A stretch of 64,000 nucleotides of DNA from Nitrobacter sp035546855 (GTDB lineage Bacteria; Pseudomonadota; Alphaproteobacteria; Rhizobiales; Xanthobacteraceae): assembly GCA_035546855.1 (NCBI GenBank), contig DASZVY010000082.1, positions 7,615 through 71,614 of the forward strand. The letters run 5' to 3'. Of the stretch, positions 8,855 to 17,687 are shown in pieces. The position numbers and the translations under genes are program-made. Every line of letters starts with the position of its first letter. Positions within the stretch are counted from its first letter, which is position 1. The notes under the pieces were generated by a model that was not told the DNA's origin, did no database searches, and was given only the letters and a program-made list of their open reading frames with translations.

Positions 8855-9811
8855 CTATTTGCCCTTCTGCTTAGGGGCGCCGTTCGGATATTCGATCATC
8901 GCGGATTTGCGAAGCTCTTCCAGATAGGCTTTCGATCGTCGCTCGAATTTGTCCTGGAACATCTTTTGGCGCAGCTCCTTTTTTTTCGGAGTGTCGACGG
9001 TCGTGGCCTTCTTCCCGCAGAGGGCCGCCATTTCGATGCCTTGCTGCGTCACCTCGGGTGGCGTCAGATGACCGACCGGGGTCTTGTCGAGCAGTTCGCG
9101 CAGCGGTGCGGGCAGGTCGGAGGAACTCTTGGTCACCGTATCGCGGATCGTTGCGTTCGGCGTTATCTTGAGCAGGTTGTCGGCCTCGGCGCAGCTCTGG
9201 ATTCTGTTACGCAGGGTCTCGGCTTCTTTCCTTCGGGCCTCCATGACGCTGCCCGGAGACCCGCGCGGGACGATCAGGACAATCGGCCGCATCTGATATT
9301 CGAAGCCCTCGATTTTGGATTGATCGTCGCCGCTTCGTCTCAGCGCGGCTTCGACCTCCTTTTCGCTGACCAGCAGACTTTCCTTGAAGCGGCCGCGGAC
9401 CAGGCTGCCCCACACCATCTCCGCCCTGATGCGGCTTTTGAGCGTCTCCGGCCGGAGGCCTTGGGCCGCGAGCGATTTTGTCAGTTGGTCGGCTGTCATG
9501 TGCATCCGCGCGCCCATGGTGGCGTACGAGGCATCAATTTCCGCGCCGGTGGGATTCACGCCGTATTTCCTGGCTTCCTTGATCTCCAGCTTCTCGTCGA
9601 TCAACTCGTTGATGACCTGCTGGCGGGTTGGCTTCTTGTGGGTCGATATCTGGATGAGCTTCGCTCGCTGTTCGACGTCGAAGCTTGTGATCGGATCGCC
9701 ATTGACCATCACGACGAGGCTTTGGGCGCGGGCCTGCGATCCCCAGCAAGCGCAAAGGAGAAGCGACAATGCAACCAGATGAAACATGCGCCGAAAGGTC
9801 GAGGTCGTCAT
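8855..9811 (-). CDS. surA: SurA-like periplasmic chaperone / peptidyl-prolyl isomerase
   Basis: The start is set at the ATG at 9811 (MTTSTFRRMF), which has GGAA five bases upstream and opens a signal peptide ending ARAQSLVVMVNGDPIT. The 318-residue mature protein has the SurA N-terminal helical domain (about 35-170). After it comes one degenerate rotamase-like region (about 175-285, with MRPIVLIVPRG and VGHLTPPEVTQQGIEM). SurA escorts outer-membrane proteins across the periplasm, and LptD is a known client in E. coli. It sits directly downstream of lptD. Confidence 0.87.
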   Translation of the reverse strand: MTTSTFRRMFHLVALSLLLCACWGSQARAQSLVVMVNGDPITSFDVEQRAKLIQISTHKKPTRQQVINELIDEKLEIKEARKYGVNPTGAEIDASYATMGARMHMTADQLTKSLAAQGLRPETLKSRIRAEMVWGSLVRGRFKESLLVSEKEVEAALRRSGDDQSKIEGFEYQMRPIVLIVPRGSPGSVMEARRKEAETLRNRIQSCAEADNLLKITPNATIRDTVTKSSSDLPAPLRELLDKTPVGHLTPPEVTQQGIEMAALCGKKATTVDTPKKKELRQKMFQDKFERRSKAYLEELRKSAMIEYPNGAPKQKGK

Positions 9812-9889
9812 GATTTCCATAGCGAGGGTATCAATCCACTTCGAGTTTGCAGCAGAGTCGGGAGATCTGGCTCCCGAGCACCGGAACAA

Positions 9890-12307
9890 CTACTGGATCC
9901 CGTTGGAGCCGGCCCCGCCCGAGGTCTGACCAAGCGTCCGCAAGCCGATCTGGAGCATGACGGCATGGCTTAGTGTCGGGGTCGTGGTTCCGTTGGTGTA
10001 AGCATAATAGGTCATGTAGTTGAGACCGAGCACGAAACAGTCGTCCACGTACCCTGCGCCGATCGAGTATTGATTGATCTGGTTGTTCTCAATGTCGTAG
10101 CGGGCAGCGCCTTGCACAACCCAATTCGAGGCGAGCTTGATCGAGGCGCCAGCCAGGATGCCACGTCGGCGGGTGAGATAACCAAGGTCGGGCTGGGCGG
10201 CATAGTCGCCGTACATCAGGTTGACGGACCAGCGGTTAAAGTTGGCGCGCGCCTCGGCCTCGAAGCGCTGAACGTCCAGGGTCGCCTGATCGAACCGCGC
10301 GCGGGTGCTGAACGTGTAGGTGCTGTTGGGCGAATAATCGATGCTCGCGACGTAATCCGAGATCGGCGTCTGCAGGCCTGAATCGACGCCGGTGTTGGTC
10401 AGGTCGGCCACGGCGAACGAGTTCATGCCGAACAACTGGTAAGACTGGCCAAACAGCACTTTGACCGCGCCGCCCCGATCAAACTGCGTCGTGGCCTGGA
10501 CGCCGACGTTGGCGCGGCTGCCGCCTTCGACGCGATCATAGCCGGAGAACTTGTCGACGCTGAACAGATTGCTGGTATCGAACACGAGGCTTTGGGCGTC
10601 CTCGTTCGGCAGCTTTCCGGCGTCGGGTTCGTTGGGGCGGATGATGACTTGGGCGATCGGTTCGATCGTCGTGGTGCCCCAGGGCTGCACGTTGATGAAG
10701 GGGTAGCGGTATTCGAGGCCGACCGTCGGCATCAGGCGCACGGTCTGGGTGTCGCCGGGCTGGATGAAGTTGGATACGCCGGGCTGGTTCGAGATATCGG
10801 CGTTGATCGCATCAGCGCGCAGCGAGGCGAACGGCGTCCAGATCTCGCCGATCGAGTCGGTGTACGACTTCCGCCATTGAGCCTCTGCGGTCAGGCGTGT
10901 GTAGGTGCCCGGCACGCCACGAAGCAGGCAGTTGCTCGGCGTGCGCGCAAGCGGGTCCGCGGAGGTCGGCGTGCAGAGGAACGACGTATTGCCGAGCGTC
11001 GAGATCGCATCGAACTGCGCCTGATCGCGGGTCAGGTTGGTGAAGTTGAACTTGTAGCTGAACTCACCGCCGACGATCGCGTGATTGACGACGTTCGAGT
11101 AGTCGATCACGGGAGCGACGATCGGAACCTGGCTCTGGTTACCCGAGTAGCTCAGATAGTAGATCGCCCGCGCATCGAAATAGCTGCGGTTGCCGACGCC
11201 GGTCAGATAGAGTTGGGAGATCGCTTCGGTCGGCAGGCTCAGGAACGACTGCAGCGGATCCTTGTACTGGGCCAGCCGGTAGTCCGAGAAGAACATGTAG
11301 TCGGACATCAGGACGCCGTCCCAGCCCCAGGTCCATTTGTCGTTCAGCGCGAACTGGCCCTTGGTGTCGACGGCGCCGCGGAACTGCCGGTCGCCGGATC
11401 CTCCGGCGTACGCGCTCGGGTCCTGCTGATCGATGCCATAGGCGCGGATCTGGTAGGCGCCGTCCATCAGCCGCTGGCGAAACTCGCCCTGCATCAGAAC
11501 GCCCTGCCGGGTCGTGAAGCGCGGCGAAAGCGTCAGGTCGTAGTCCGGCGCCAGCGCGAAATAGTAGGGCGTTTCGATGCCGACGCCGAAGCCGTCAACC
11601 TGCGTGAAGTAAGGCATCAGGAAGCCGCTCTTGCGCTTCACCGTCGGGTCGGGCGTCGAGAAGAACGGAATATACGCAAGCGGCGTGCCGAAGAATTCGA
11701 TCCGGGCGTCCTCGAAGTAGAGCATCTTCTCGGACTGGTTGTGAATGATGCGCGCGCCCTTGACCTGCCAGAGCGGCGGCTTCTTCGGATTGTCCTTACA
11801 GGGCGCGCAGGCGGTATAAACGCCGTTTTCAAAGACGGTGTAGTTGCCCTTGGTCCGGTCGGCGCGCGTCGCCGCCATGCGCGTCGCATCCGCGGTGTCG
11901 ACGCGCAGCGAATCGACGAATCCGTCGCGATAGTCGTCGCTCAGGTCGAGAATGTTGGCATAGGTGATTTTTCCATCCGCGTCGGTCATGCGGATGTTGC
12001 CCTCGGCGTGGAGGCGCTTGGTCTTCTGATCGTAGATGACCCGATCGGCCTCGACGCTGGTCCCGTTGTAGAACAACTGCACGTTGCCGACGGCGGACAC
12101 GCGGGAGTTGTTGTAGTCGTAGTCGACCTCGTTGGCCTGAACGAGCATCTGCCCATTGTTCTGGGCCGGCGGCGGCTTTGGCCGCGGAGGCCTTGGATTG
12201 TAGGTGAAGCTTTGGGCGCGGGCCGTCTGTACGGTGGCGATCTCCGCCATCACGGCGACAGCGGCCCCGGCAATCACCACGCACAGCATGGCCAGAATTC
12301 GGGACAT
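9890..12307 (-). CDS. lptD: LPS-assembly protein LptD
   Basis: LptD is the outer-membrane beta-barrel that inserts lipopolysaccharide into the outer leaflet together with LptE. The ATG at 12307 gives an 805-residue precursor with a signal peptide (MSRILAML...ARAQSFTYNP). An N-terminal OstA/LptA-like jelly-roll (about 45-180, with VDYDYNNSRVSAVGNVQLFYNG) is followed by the barrel. The open frame extends to 12451, but that segment overlaps lptG and is Arg-rich, unlike a signal peptide. The Cys residues in YTACAPCKD and near the C-terminus (DDCFVLGLNY) are candidates for the disulfides LptD needs. Confidence 0.95.
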   Translation of the reverse strand: MSRILAMLCVVIAGAAVAVMAEIATVQTARAQSFTYNPRPPRPKPPPAQNNGQMLVQANEVDYDYNNSRVSAVGNVQLFYNGTSVEADRVIYDQKTKRLHAEGNIRMTDADGKITYANILDLSDDYRDGFVDSLRVDTADATRMAATRADRTKGNYTVFENGVYTACAPCKDNPKKPPLWQVKGARIIHNQSEKMLYFEDARIEFFGTPLAYIPFFSTPDPTVKRKSGFLMPYFTQVDGFGVGIETPYYFALAPDYDLTLSPRFTTRQGVLMQGEFRQRLMDGAYQIRAYGIDQQDPSAYAGGSGDRQFRGAVDTKGQFALNDKWTWGWDGVLMSDYMFFSDYRLAQYKDPLQSFLSLPTEAISQLYLTGVGNRSYFDARAIYYLSYSGNQSQVPIVAPVIDYSNVVNHAIVGGEFSYKFNFTNLTRDQAQFDAISTLGNTSFLCTPTSADPLARTPSNCLLRGVPGTYTRLTAEAQWRKSYTDSIGEIWTPFASLRADAINADISNQPGVSNFIQPGDTQTVRLMPTVGLEYRYPFINVQPWGTTTIEPIAQVIIRPNEPDAGKLPNEDAQSLVFDTSNLFSVDKFSGYDRVEGGSRANVGVQATTQFDRGGAVKVLFGQSYQLFGMNSFAVADLTNTGVDSGLQTPISDYVASIDYSPNSTYTFSTRARFDQATLDVQRFEAEARANFNRWSVNLMYGDYAAQPDLGYLTRRRGILAGASIKLASNWVVQGAARYDIENNQINQYSIGAGYVDDCFVLGLNYMTYYAYTNGTTTPTLSHAVMLQIGLRTLGQTSGGAGSNGIQ

Positions 12308-12384
12308 ACCTTCCCGACGGCGGCGCAAACGATCGCGCCGCTCGCAACCATGCGAACGTCTTCGGAGGGCGGCTATGACAGCCA

Positions 12385-13482
12385 CTATCCGTCCTCCTGA
12401 TACAGCAAGGCCAAAAAGCCGGTGAGGCCGCCCACGCACACGGGCAGCCACGCCGCAACGATCGGATTCATCAACTCAGCCTTGCTCAAATCTTCTGTAA
12501 CCTTGGACAGGACATAGAGCAGAAAGCCAGACCCCACGCCACTCAAAACCATCTTTTGCACGCCGCCGAAGCGGAAGAACCGCAGGCTTACAGACGCCGC
12601 GAGCAGCACCATCGCGACCAGCAAAAACGGCTGCGCGATGAGCTTGTGATACTGGAGCCGGTACCCGGCGTTGGCGACCCCGGAGTTCTCGGAGGAATGG
12701 ATATAGCTCGGGAGTTGCCAAAATGACACAGTTTCGGGGGTAGCGAAGCTGTTCTGGACCTGGGCCGCAGTCAGGTTCGTCGACAGCAGAAGGGTGTCTT
12801 GATCCACAGGCGGGCTATTCAGCGTAAACCGTCGGACGCCCTGAAAGCGCCAGTGCCCGTTCTCGAGGGCGCCCTCCCGGGCCTCGATTCGCTCGAGGAA
12901 CCGATTCTGCGGATCGAACCTGAAAATCGTCAGTCCGGTCAGCCGCTCGCCCTGCTGCTCGCTGCGAGCGGCGTTGATGATGGTCTGTCCCTCGTCCGTG
13001 ACCTGGTTGATCCAGAAGCCTGAGGCGTCCTGGACGCCACCCCCCGGCGCATTTCCGAAGAGTTGGGCTTCCATCTTCTTGGAGAGTTCCCGCAGATTGG
13101 CGGACATCGGGTTGTAGCCGGCACTCGCGAGCACGCCGAGCAGGAGCGCGCTGACGAGAGCGGGCGAGATGAATTGCCACGCGGACACGCCGGCCGCCCG
13201 CGCCACCACCAATTCCAGACGTCGCGAAAGGGCGAGATAACAGGTCATGGCGCCGACCAGGACGCAAAACGGCGTCAGCTTCTCGAGGGCCTGCGGAACG
13301 CGGAACAGCGACGTCTCGGCCACCATGATGGCCGAGGCGGAAGCGATTCCGGATGTCCGCCGCACCATTTCGATGTAGTCAACAAGGACGAGCAGGAGGA
13401 AAATGCCGAGGAATACGCCGAGGGCCGCCACGATGAAGCGGCCGGCGAAATAGCGTCCCAGCGTGTTGGTGACCATGCTCAT
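12385..13482 (-). CDS. lptG: LPS export ABC transporter permease LptG
   Basis: The 365-residue inner-membrane protein of the YjgP/YjgQ family has three N-terminal membrane segments, a periplasmic jelly-roll domain (about 130-270) and three C-terminal segments. The start MSMVTNTLGRYFAGRF is typical of LptG. With LptF and the LptB ATPase it extracts LPS from the inner membrane. Its ATG overlaps the lptF stop by four bases (13479-13482), indicating translational coupling. It is followed by lptD after 77 nt. Confidence 0.95.
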   Translation of the reverse strand: MSMVTNTLGRYFAGRFIVAALGVFLGIFLLLVLVDYIEMVRRTSGIASASAIMVAETSLFRVPQALEKLTPFCVLVGAMTCYLALSRRLELVVARAAGVSAWQFISPALVSALLLGVLASAGYNPMSANLRELSKKMEAQLFGNAPGGGVQDASGFWINQVTDEGQTIINAARSEQQGERLTGLTIFRFDPQNRFLERIEAREGALENGHWRFQGVRRFTLNSPPVDQDTLLLSTNLTAAQVQNSFATPETVSFWQLPSYIHSSENSGVANAGYRLQYHKLIAQPFLLVAMVLLAASVSLRFFRFGGVQKMVLSGVGSGFLLYVLSKVTEDLSKAELMNPIVAAWLPVCVGGLTGFLALLYQEDG

Positions 13483-14648
13483 GCGGTCGCCGGCCTCCGG
13501 ATCAGGCGCAGCAGGCGGGCATTCGACCTGTTGATCGCCTCCACGAGCGCGGGCGGCGGCTCGATGATGATGCCGGCGATGATGACCCAGATGCTGAGTC
13601 CGATGGCGGCGAACAGCATCAAATACTGAATCCAGGGCGCTTCCGGCGACTTCACCGTCATGACGGACAGGGCGAAGCCCGCCATGCGCAGGCCGAAGAC
13701 GGCGGCAATCGATGCGCCGATGGAGAAGTTCCGGCTTTGACGCGTGGTCCGCGGCGTTCCCAGAAACGCAAAAGTCAGAGCCGCGAACGCGAAGGGGTAG
13801 AGCGGAGCCATCAGGCGGTCGTGCAGTTCGGCGCGGAACTGGCCGGGCAATTGCTGAACCATCGGATCCTTCGGGTCCGGCGAGAACAGCTCCCAGAGAT
13901 AGCGTTCACGAATGCCGTAGACGACGTCATGGCTCTGATTCGAGAATTTCGACATGTCGAATGCATAGCGATCGAACGCGACCATCGCGGGCTCGCGCTT
14001 GCCGACTTCGAATCGCTCGAGATTGCCATCCTCGAGAACCAGGAAGGATCCCTTGTCGTTCTTCACGACCGAGCCGTGATCGGCCAGAATCGTCACGCGC
14101 TCCTTCGGATCGCGGCGGTCGTCGATGAAGATGCCGACGAGGAGGCCGCCGGGCTGCCGTTCACGCACGCGCATCGTCAGGTTGGCGTCCAGTTGAGCGA
14201 AGCGCCCCGGCTGAAGGACGTTCGCCAGGACATCGGCCGTGATCTCGGCGTCCCAGCGTTTCAGCCGGCGCATTCCGTCGGGCGCGAGGTAGGTTGCGAT
14301 GAAGGCCACCAGCAACGCGACGGCAATGGTCGCGTAGATGAAGGGACGGAACAGCCGAAAAGGCGAGAACCCCGCGGCGTTCATCACGATGATTTCGGAA
14401 TCGGTCGCGAGCTTGTTCAGGGTGTGCGATATCGCGATCATCAGCGCGATCGGCGAGATGATGAGCACCAGGACCGGAATCGCAAGGCCGGTAAAGCCCA
14501 GGAACGTCAGAATGGTCTGACCCTGGCTTGTCATCAGATCGATGCCGCGCAACGCCTGGGTGATCCAGATCACGCCGGTGAGGCTGACCAGAACCACCGC
14601 AAACGACGTCAGCGTCGTCCGGAAAATGTACTTGTCGATCGACCCCAT
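13479..14648 (-). CDS. lptF: LPS export ABC transporter permease LptF
   Basis: The start is set at the ATG at 14648 (MGSIDKYIFRTTL), giving 389 residues, the normal length; the open frame upstream to 14819 does not look coding. The topology matches LptG: membrane segments near 12-32, 50-70 and 95-115, a periplasmic domain, then three more segments. It is the first gene of the minus-strand lptF-lptG-lptD-surA-pdxA-rsmA-adh string. Transcription probably starts in the 350-bp divergent region shared with pepA. Confidence 0.94.
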   Translation of the reverse strand: MGSIDKYIFRTTLTSFAVVLVSLTGVIWITQALRGIDLMTSQGQTILTFLGFTGLAIPVLVLIISPIALMIAISHTLNKLATDSEIIVMNAAGFSPFRLFRPFIYATIAVALLVAFIATYLAPDGMRRLKRWDAEITADVLANVLQPGRFAQLDANLTMRVRERQPGGLLVGIFIDDRRDPKERVTILADHGSVVKNDKGSFLVLEDGNLERFEVGKREPAMVAFDRYAFDMSKFSNQSHDVVYGIRERYLWELFSPDPKDPMVQQLPGQFRAELHDRLMAPLYPFAFAALTFAFLGTPRTTRQSRNFSIGASIAAVFGLRMAGFALSVMTVKSPEAPWIQYLMLFAAIGLSIWVIIAGIIIEPPPALVEAINRSNARLLRLIRRPATA

Positions 14649-14998
14649 CGGTCTGAACGATCCCCAACCTCCAGGCGCAAACGACCCCCGCGGCCAAATC
14701 CGGAAAACCGGAATTCCCCAAGGCCCCGGCGGCGCTTCGCCCGCATATTGTCGAATACCATCCCTTTGATCCGTCAACAAAATGGCCGGGCCGTGACGGC
14801 ATTTAAATATGGTTAACATTTTACCGAATGTGACCGCGGCGACACGACCGGACGGATTTATCCGGCATATGGATGCGTTGCCGCCACCGTGGGGCTGGGA
14901 GCTTGGCAGCGCGGCGTTCGGCGGGCCATAGTCGGCTCTCGCCTGCGCTGACCTCGATGCCGCGCTTGTCTTGGACGACTCTCCCGGAGGATTTGCTG
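14649..14998. other. 350-bp divergent intergenic region, lptF / pepA
   Basis: This non-coding stretch must hold the promoters for the minus-strand lpt operon and the plus-strand pepA-holC pair. An AT-rich patch at about 14800-14825 (with TTTAAATATGG) is the best promoter-like zone. No clear operator, RNA gene or terminator is seen. Confidence 0.5.
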
Positions 14999-16495
14999 AT
15001 GCCCGACGCCATCAAGGTCGGTTTTGTTCCGTTCTCGCGCGCGCCGCGGGGCGTGCTGGTGGTGTTCTGCGATGACACGTTGAAATTCGGCCGTGCCGCG
15101 GCGAAAGCACTGGGCGCCGCCGAGGGGCGCGTGAAACGCGCCGCCGCGACCCAGCAGTTCAAGGGCAAATCGGCTGCGACGCTGGACATCCTGATGCCAG
15201 AGGGCCTGAAGGCGGATCGCCTGATCGTCATCGGAACCGGAAAGGCCGGCTCCCTCAGGGAGAGCGACTATCTCAAATTCGGCGGCATCCTCGCCGGCAA
15301 GGTTCGGGGCGGCAAAGTCGATGTCACCGTGATTGCGGACTTGCCGTCGGCGGCGATGACGGCGGAGCAGGCGGCCTGGCTGGCCGCAGGCATGCGGCTG
15401 CGCGGATACCGGTTCGATCGCTACAAGACAAAAAAGAAGGGCGACGAGGACTCGCCGGCGCGTGCGGATATTTCGATTGCAGTGGCCGACGTCGCGGCTG
15501 CGAAGAAGGCATTCGGGCCGGACAATCACGTCGTGGACGGTGTCATCATCGCGCGCGACCTCGTGAACGAACCGCCGAATGTCCTGTACCCGGAGGAGTT
15601 CGCACGGCGCGCCAGCCAGCTCCGCAAGATCGGCGTAGGTATCGACGTTCTCGACGTCAAGGCCATGACCAAGCTCGGCATGGGGGCGTTGCTCGGCGTC
15701 GGGCAGGGTTCTTCGCGTCCAAGCCGCATGGTGGTCATGCGCTGGAACGGCGGCAAAAAGGGCGAGAGCCCGGTCGCCTTCGTCGGCAAGGGCGTCTGCT
15801 TCGACACCGGCGGCATTTCGATCAAATCAGCCGGCGGCATGGAAGAGATGAAAGGCGACATGGGCGGCGCGGCCTGTGTCGTCGGCCTGATGCATGCGCT
15901 GGCGGCACGCAAGGCGAAGATCAACGCAATCGGAGCCATCGGGCTGGTCGAGAACATGCCCGACGGCAACGCACAGCGTCCCGGCGATATCGTCACGTCG
16001 ATGTCCGGCCAGACCATCGAGATCATCAACACCGACGCCGAGGGGCGGCTCGTGCTTGCCGACGTGCTCTGGTACGTCGCGAAAAAGTTCAAGCCGAAGT
16101 TCATGGTCGATCTGGCAACGCTGACCGGCGCCATCATGGTGGCGCTGGGAACCGAGAATGCCGGCTTGTTTTCGAACAACGATGAGTTGTCGGACCGATT
16201 GACGAAGGTCGGCCTTGAAACCGGCGAGCGCGTCTGGCGCATGCCGCTCGCGCCCGAATACGACAAGCTGATCGACTCTCAGTTCGCCGATATGAAAAAC
16301 ACCGGCGGCCGCTATGGCGGCTCCATCACGGCCGCGCAATTCCTGCAGCGGTTCGTCGACGATACGCCGTGGGCTCATCTCGATATCGCGGGCACGGCGA
16401 TGGGCGCGCCCAAGACCGATATCAACCAGAGCTGGGGATCGGGGTTCGGCGTTCGCCTGCTGGATCGGCTGGTCGCGGATTACTATGAGAAATGA
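14999..16495 (+). CDS. pepA: Leucyl aminopeptidase (M17)
   Basis: This is a 498-residue cytosolic metallo-aminopeptidase that removes N-terminal residues from peptides. The C-terminal catalytic domain shows VGKGVCFDTGGISIK (metal-binding Lys/Asp) and the M17 signature NTDAEGRLVLAD near residue 345. The ATG at 14999 is chosen because CGGAGG lies eight bases upstream; the frame is open further 5' without a comparable site. E. coli PepA also binds DNA. The gene overlaps holC by four bases. Confidence 0.96.
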   Translation: MPDAIKVGFVPFSRAPRGVLVVFCDDTLKFGRAAAKALGAAEGRVKRAAATQQFKGKSAATLDILMPEGLKADRLIVIGTGKAGSLRESDYLKFGGILAGKVRGGKVDVTVIADLPSAAMTAEQAAWLAAGMRLRGYRFDRYKTKKKGDEDSPARADISIAVADVAAAKKAFGPDNHVVDGVIIARDLVNEPPNVLYPEEFARRASQLRKIGVGIDVLDVKAMTKLGMGALLGVGQGSSRPSRMVVMRWNGGKKGESPVAFVGKGVCFDTGGISIKSAGGMEEMKGDMGGAACVVGLMHALAARKAKINAIGAIGLVENMPDGNAQRPGDIVTSMSGQTIEIINTDAEGRLVLADVLWYVAKKFKPKFMVDLATLTGAIMVALGTENAGLFSNNDELSDRLTKVGLETGERVWRMPLAPEYDKLIDSQFADMKNTGGRYGGSITAAQFLQRFVDDTPWAHLDIAGTAMGAPKTDINQSWGSGFGVRLLDRLVADYYEK

Positions 16496-16944
16496 CGGAA
16501 GTCCTGTTCTATCATCTCCAGGGCATGTCGCTTGAAAGCGTGCTGCCGCCGCTGCTCGAGAAATCCTTCGCGCGCGGCTGGCGGGTGGTCGTTCAGGCGA
16601 CGTCGGAGGAGCGGGCCGACGCGCTGGATGCGCACCTGTGGACCTATCGTGATGACTCGTTCCTGCCGCATGCGACGTGGCGGGCCGGCGATGTGCATGA
16701 GCAGCCGATCGTGCTGGCGGTCGATGATGGCAATCCCAACCGGGCCAATATCCGGTTTCTCGTCGACAATGCGCCGCTTCCCGCGGAACCCGACCTTTAT
16801 GAGCGTCTCGTCCTGATCTTCAACGGCGACGACGACGCTGCGCTCGCCTCGGCGCGGGCCACCTGGACCGAATGCAAGTCGCGCGGATTCGACGTGACAT
16901 ACTGGCAGGCGGACGAATACGGCCGGTGGCGGCGCGCGCAATAG
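16492..16944 (+). CDS. holC: DNA polymerase III subunit chi
   Basis: The 150-residue chi subunit links the clamp-loader complex to single-strand-binding protein. The family pattern is clear: EVLFYHLQG at the start, then LLEKSFARGWRVVVQ, LDAHLWTYRDDSFLPHATW and LVDNAPLP in order. Its ATG overlaps the pepA stop (ATGA). The pepA-holC pair is conserved across proteobacteria. Confidence 0.95.
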   Translation: MTEVLFYHLQGMSLESVLPPLLEKSFARGWRVVVQATSEERADALDAHLWTYRDDSFLPHATWRAGDVHEQPIVLAVDDGNPNRANIRFLVDNAPLPAEPDLYERLVLIFNGDDDAALASARATWTECKSRGFDVTYWQADEYGRWRRAQ

Positions 16945-17062
16945 CGATATTGCGCAGTTAATGATAATTTGCTCTTTCCGGACGATCTTGGGCGAGTGTC
17001 ATGGTCGTGCCGTAAAGGGATGTTGCACATCGCCCGATCATTGCGCAGGAACAGAATTCATC

Positions 17063-17671
17063 GTGGGACACGGAAAATCTCGCCGAAAAACAATGCTATG
17101 GCTATTGCTGATGGCGCCTGTGCTGGCAAGCTGCGGCGGCACGGCCAGCATGTTTTCGTCGGATGTTTTCTCCCGGGACGCGGACTGGTTTTCTGCGCCG
17201 AGCCGGGTGTTCAGGAAGAACGTTTCCATCGACGCCCCGCCGCTGACGCCTGACAAGCCGGTCACGCCCGATGATCTGATCAGCGCCGACGGGCTGTGTC
17301 CGGGGATGGCGCCTCCGATCGGCGCAGCCGAATCCAGTGCCTTGTCGGACGGCCCCGCGGCCGCGCCTACCGCGGGTGCAGCATCTGCGCCCGCGGCGGC
17401 ACCCGCCCCCGTGGCCACGGGCGGCACGGTCGCGCTCGGTCATACCGAGTGTGACGTCACGCGCGGCATCGGACCTCCCGACAATGTCAGTCTCTCCAAC
17501 AATCAGCGTGGCGATCGCGTCGCGGTCCTGACGTTCCTGAAGGGACCGCGCGCGGGGATCTATACCTTCACCGCAGGCCGGCTGACCTCGATCGAACGCG
17601 CGCCGGAGCCGCCCGCACCGCCGAAGCCGGTTCGGCCGGTGAAAAAGAAGAAAAAGCACGCGGCGACCTGA
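17063..17671 (+). CDS. Predicted lipoprotein, unknown function
   Basis: The start is taken as the GTG at 17063, giving VGHGKSRRKT followed by MLWLLLMAPVLASCGG. That is a basic n-region, a hydrophobic core and a lipobox LASC, so the mature protein would be anchored at that Cys. AGGA lies 12 bases upstream; the ATG at 17093 is an alternative. The 202-residue protein has an Ala/Pro-rich linker (about 95-120). A conserved-looking segment follows (HTECDVTRGIGPPDNVS, then GPRAGIYTFTAGRLTSIE) and resembles the SmpA/BamE-like fold loosely. It ends in a Pro/Lys-rich basic tail. The function is not known. Confidence 0.75.
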   Translation: MGHGKSRRKTMLWLLLMAPVLASCGGTASMFSSDVFSRDADWFSAPSRVFRKNVSIDAPPLTPDKPVTPDDLISADGLCPGMAPPIGAAESSALSDGPAAAPTAGAASAPAAAPAPVATGGTVALGHTECDVTRGIGPPDNVSLSNNQRGDRVAVLTFLKGPRAGIYTFTAGRLTSIERAPEPPAPPKPVRPVKKKKKHAAT

Positions 17672-17687
17672 GCCGCGCCGACTTTCA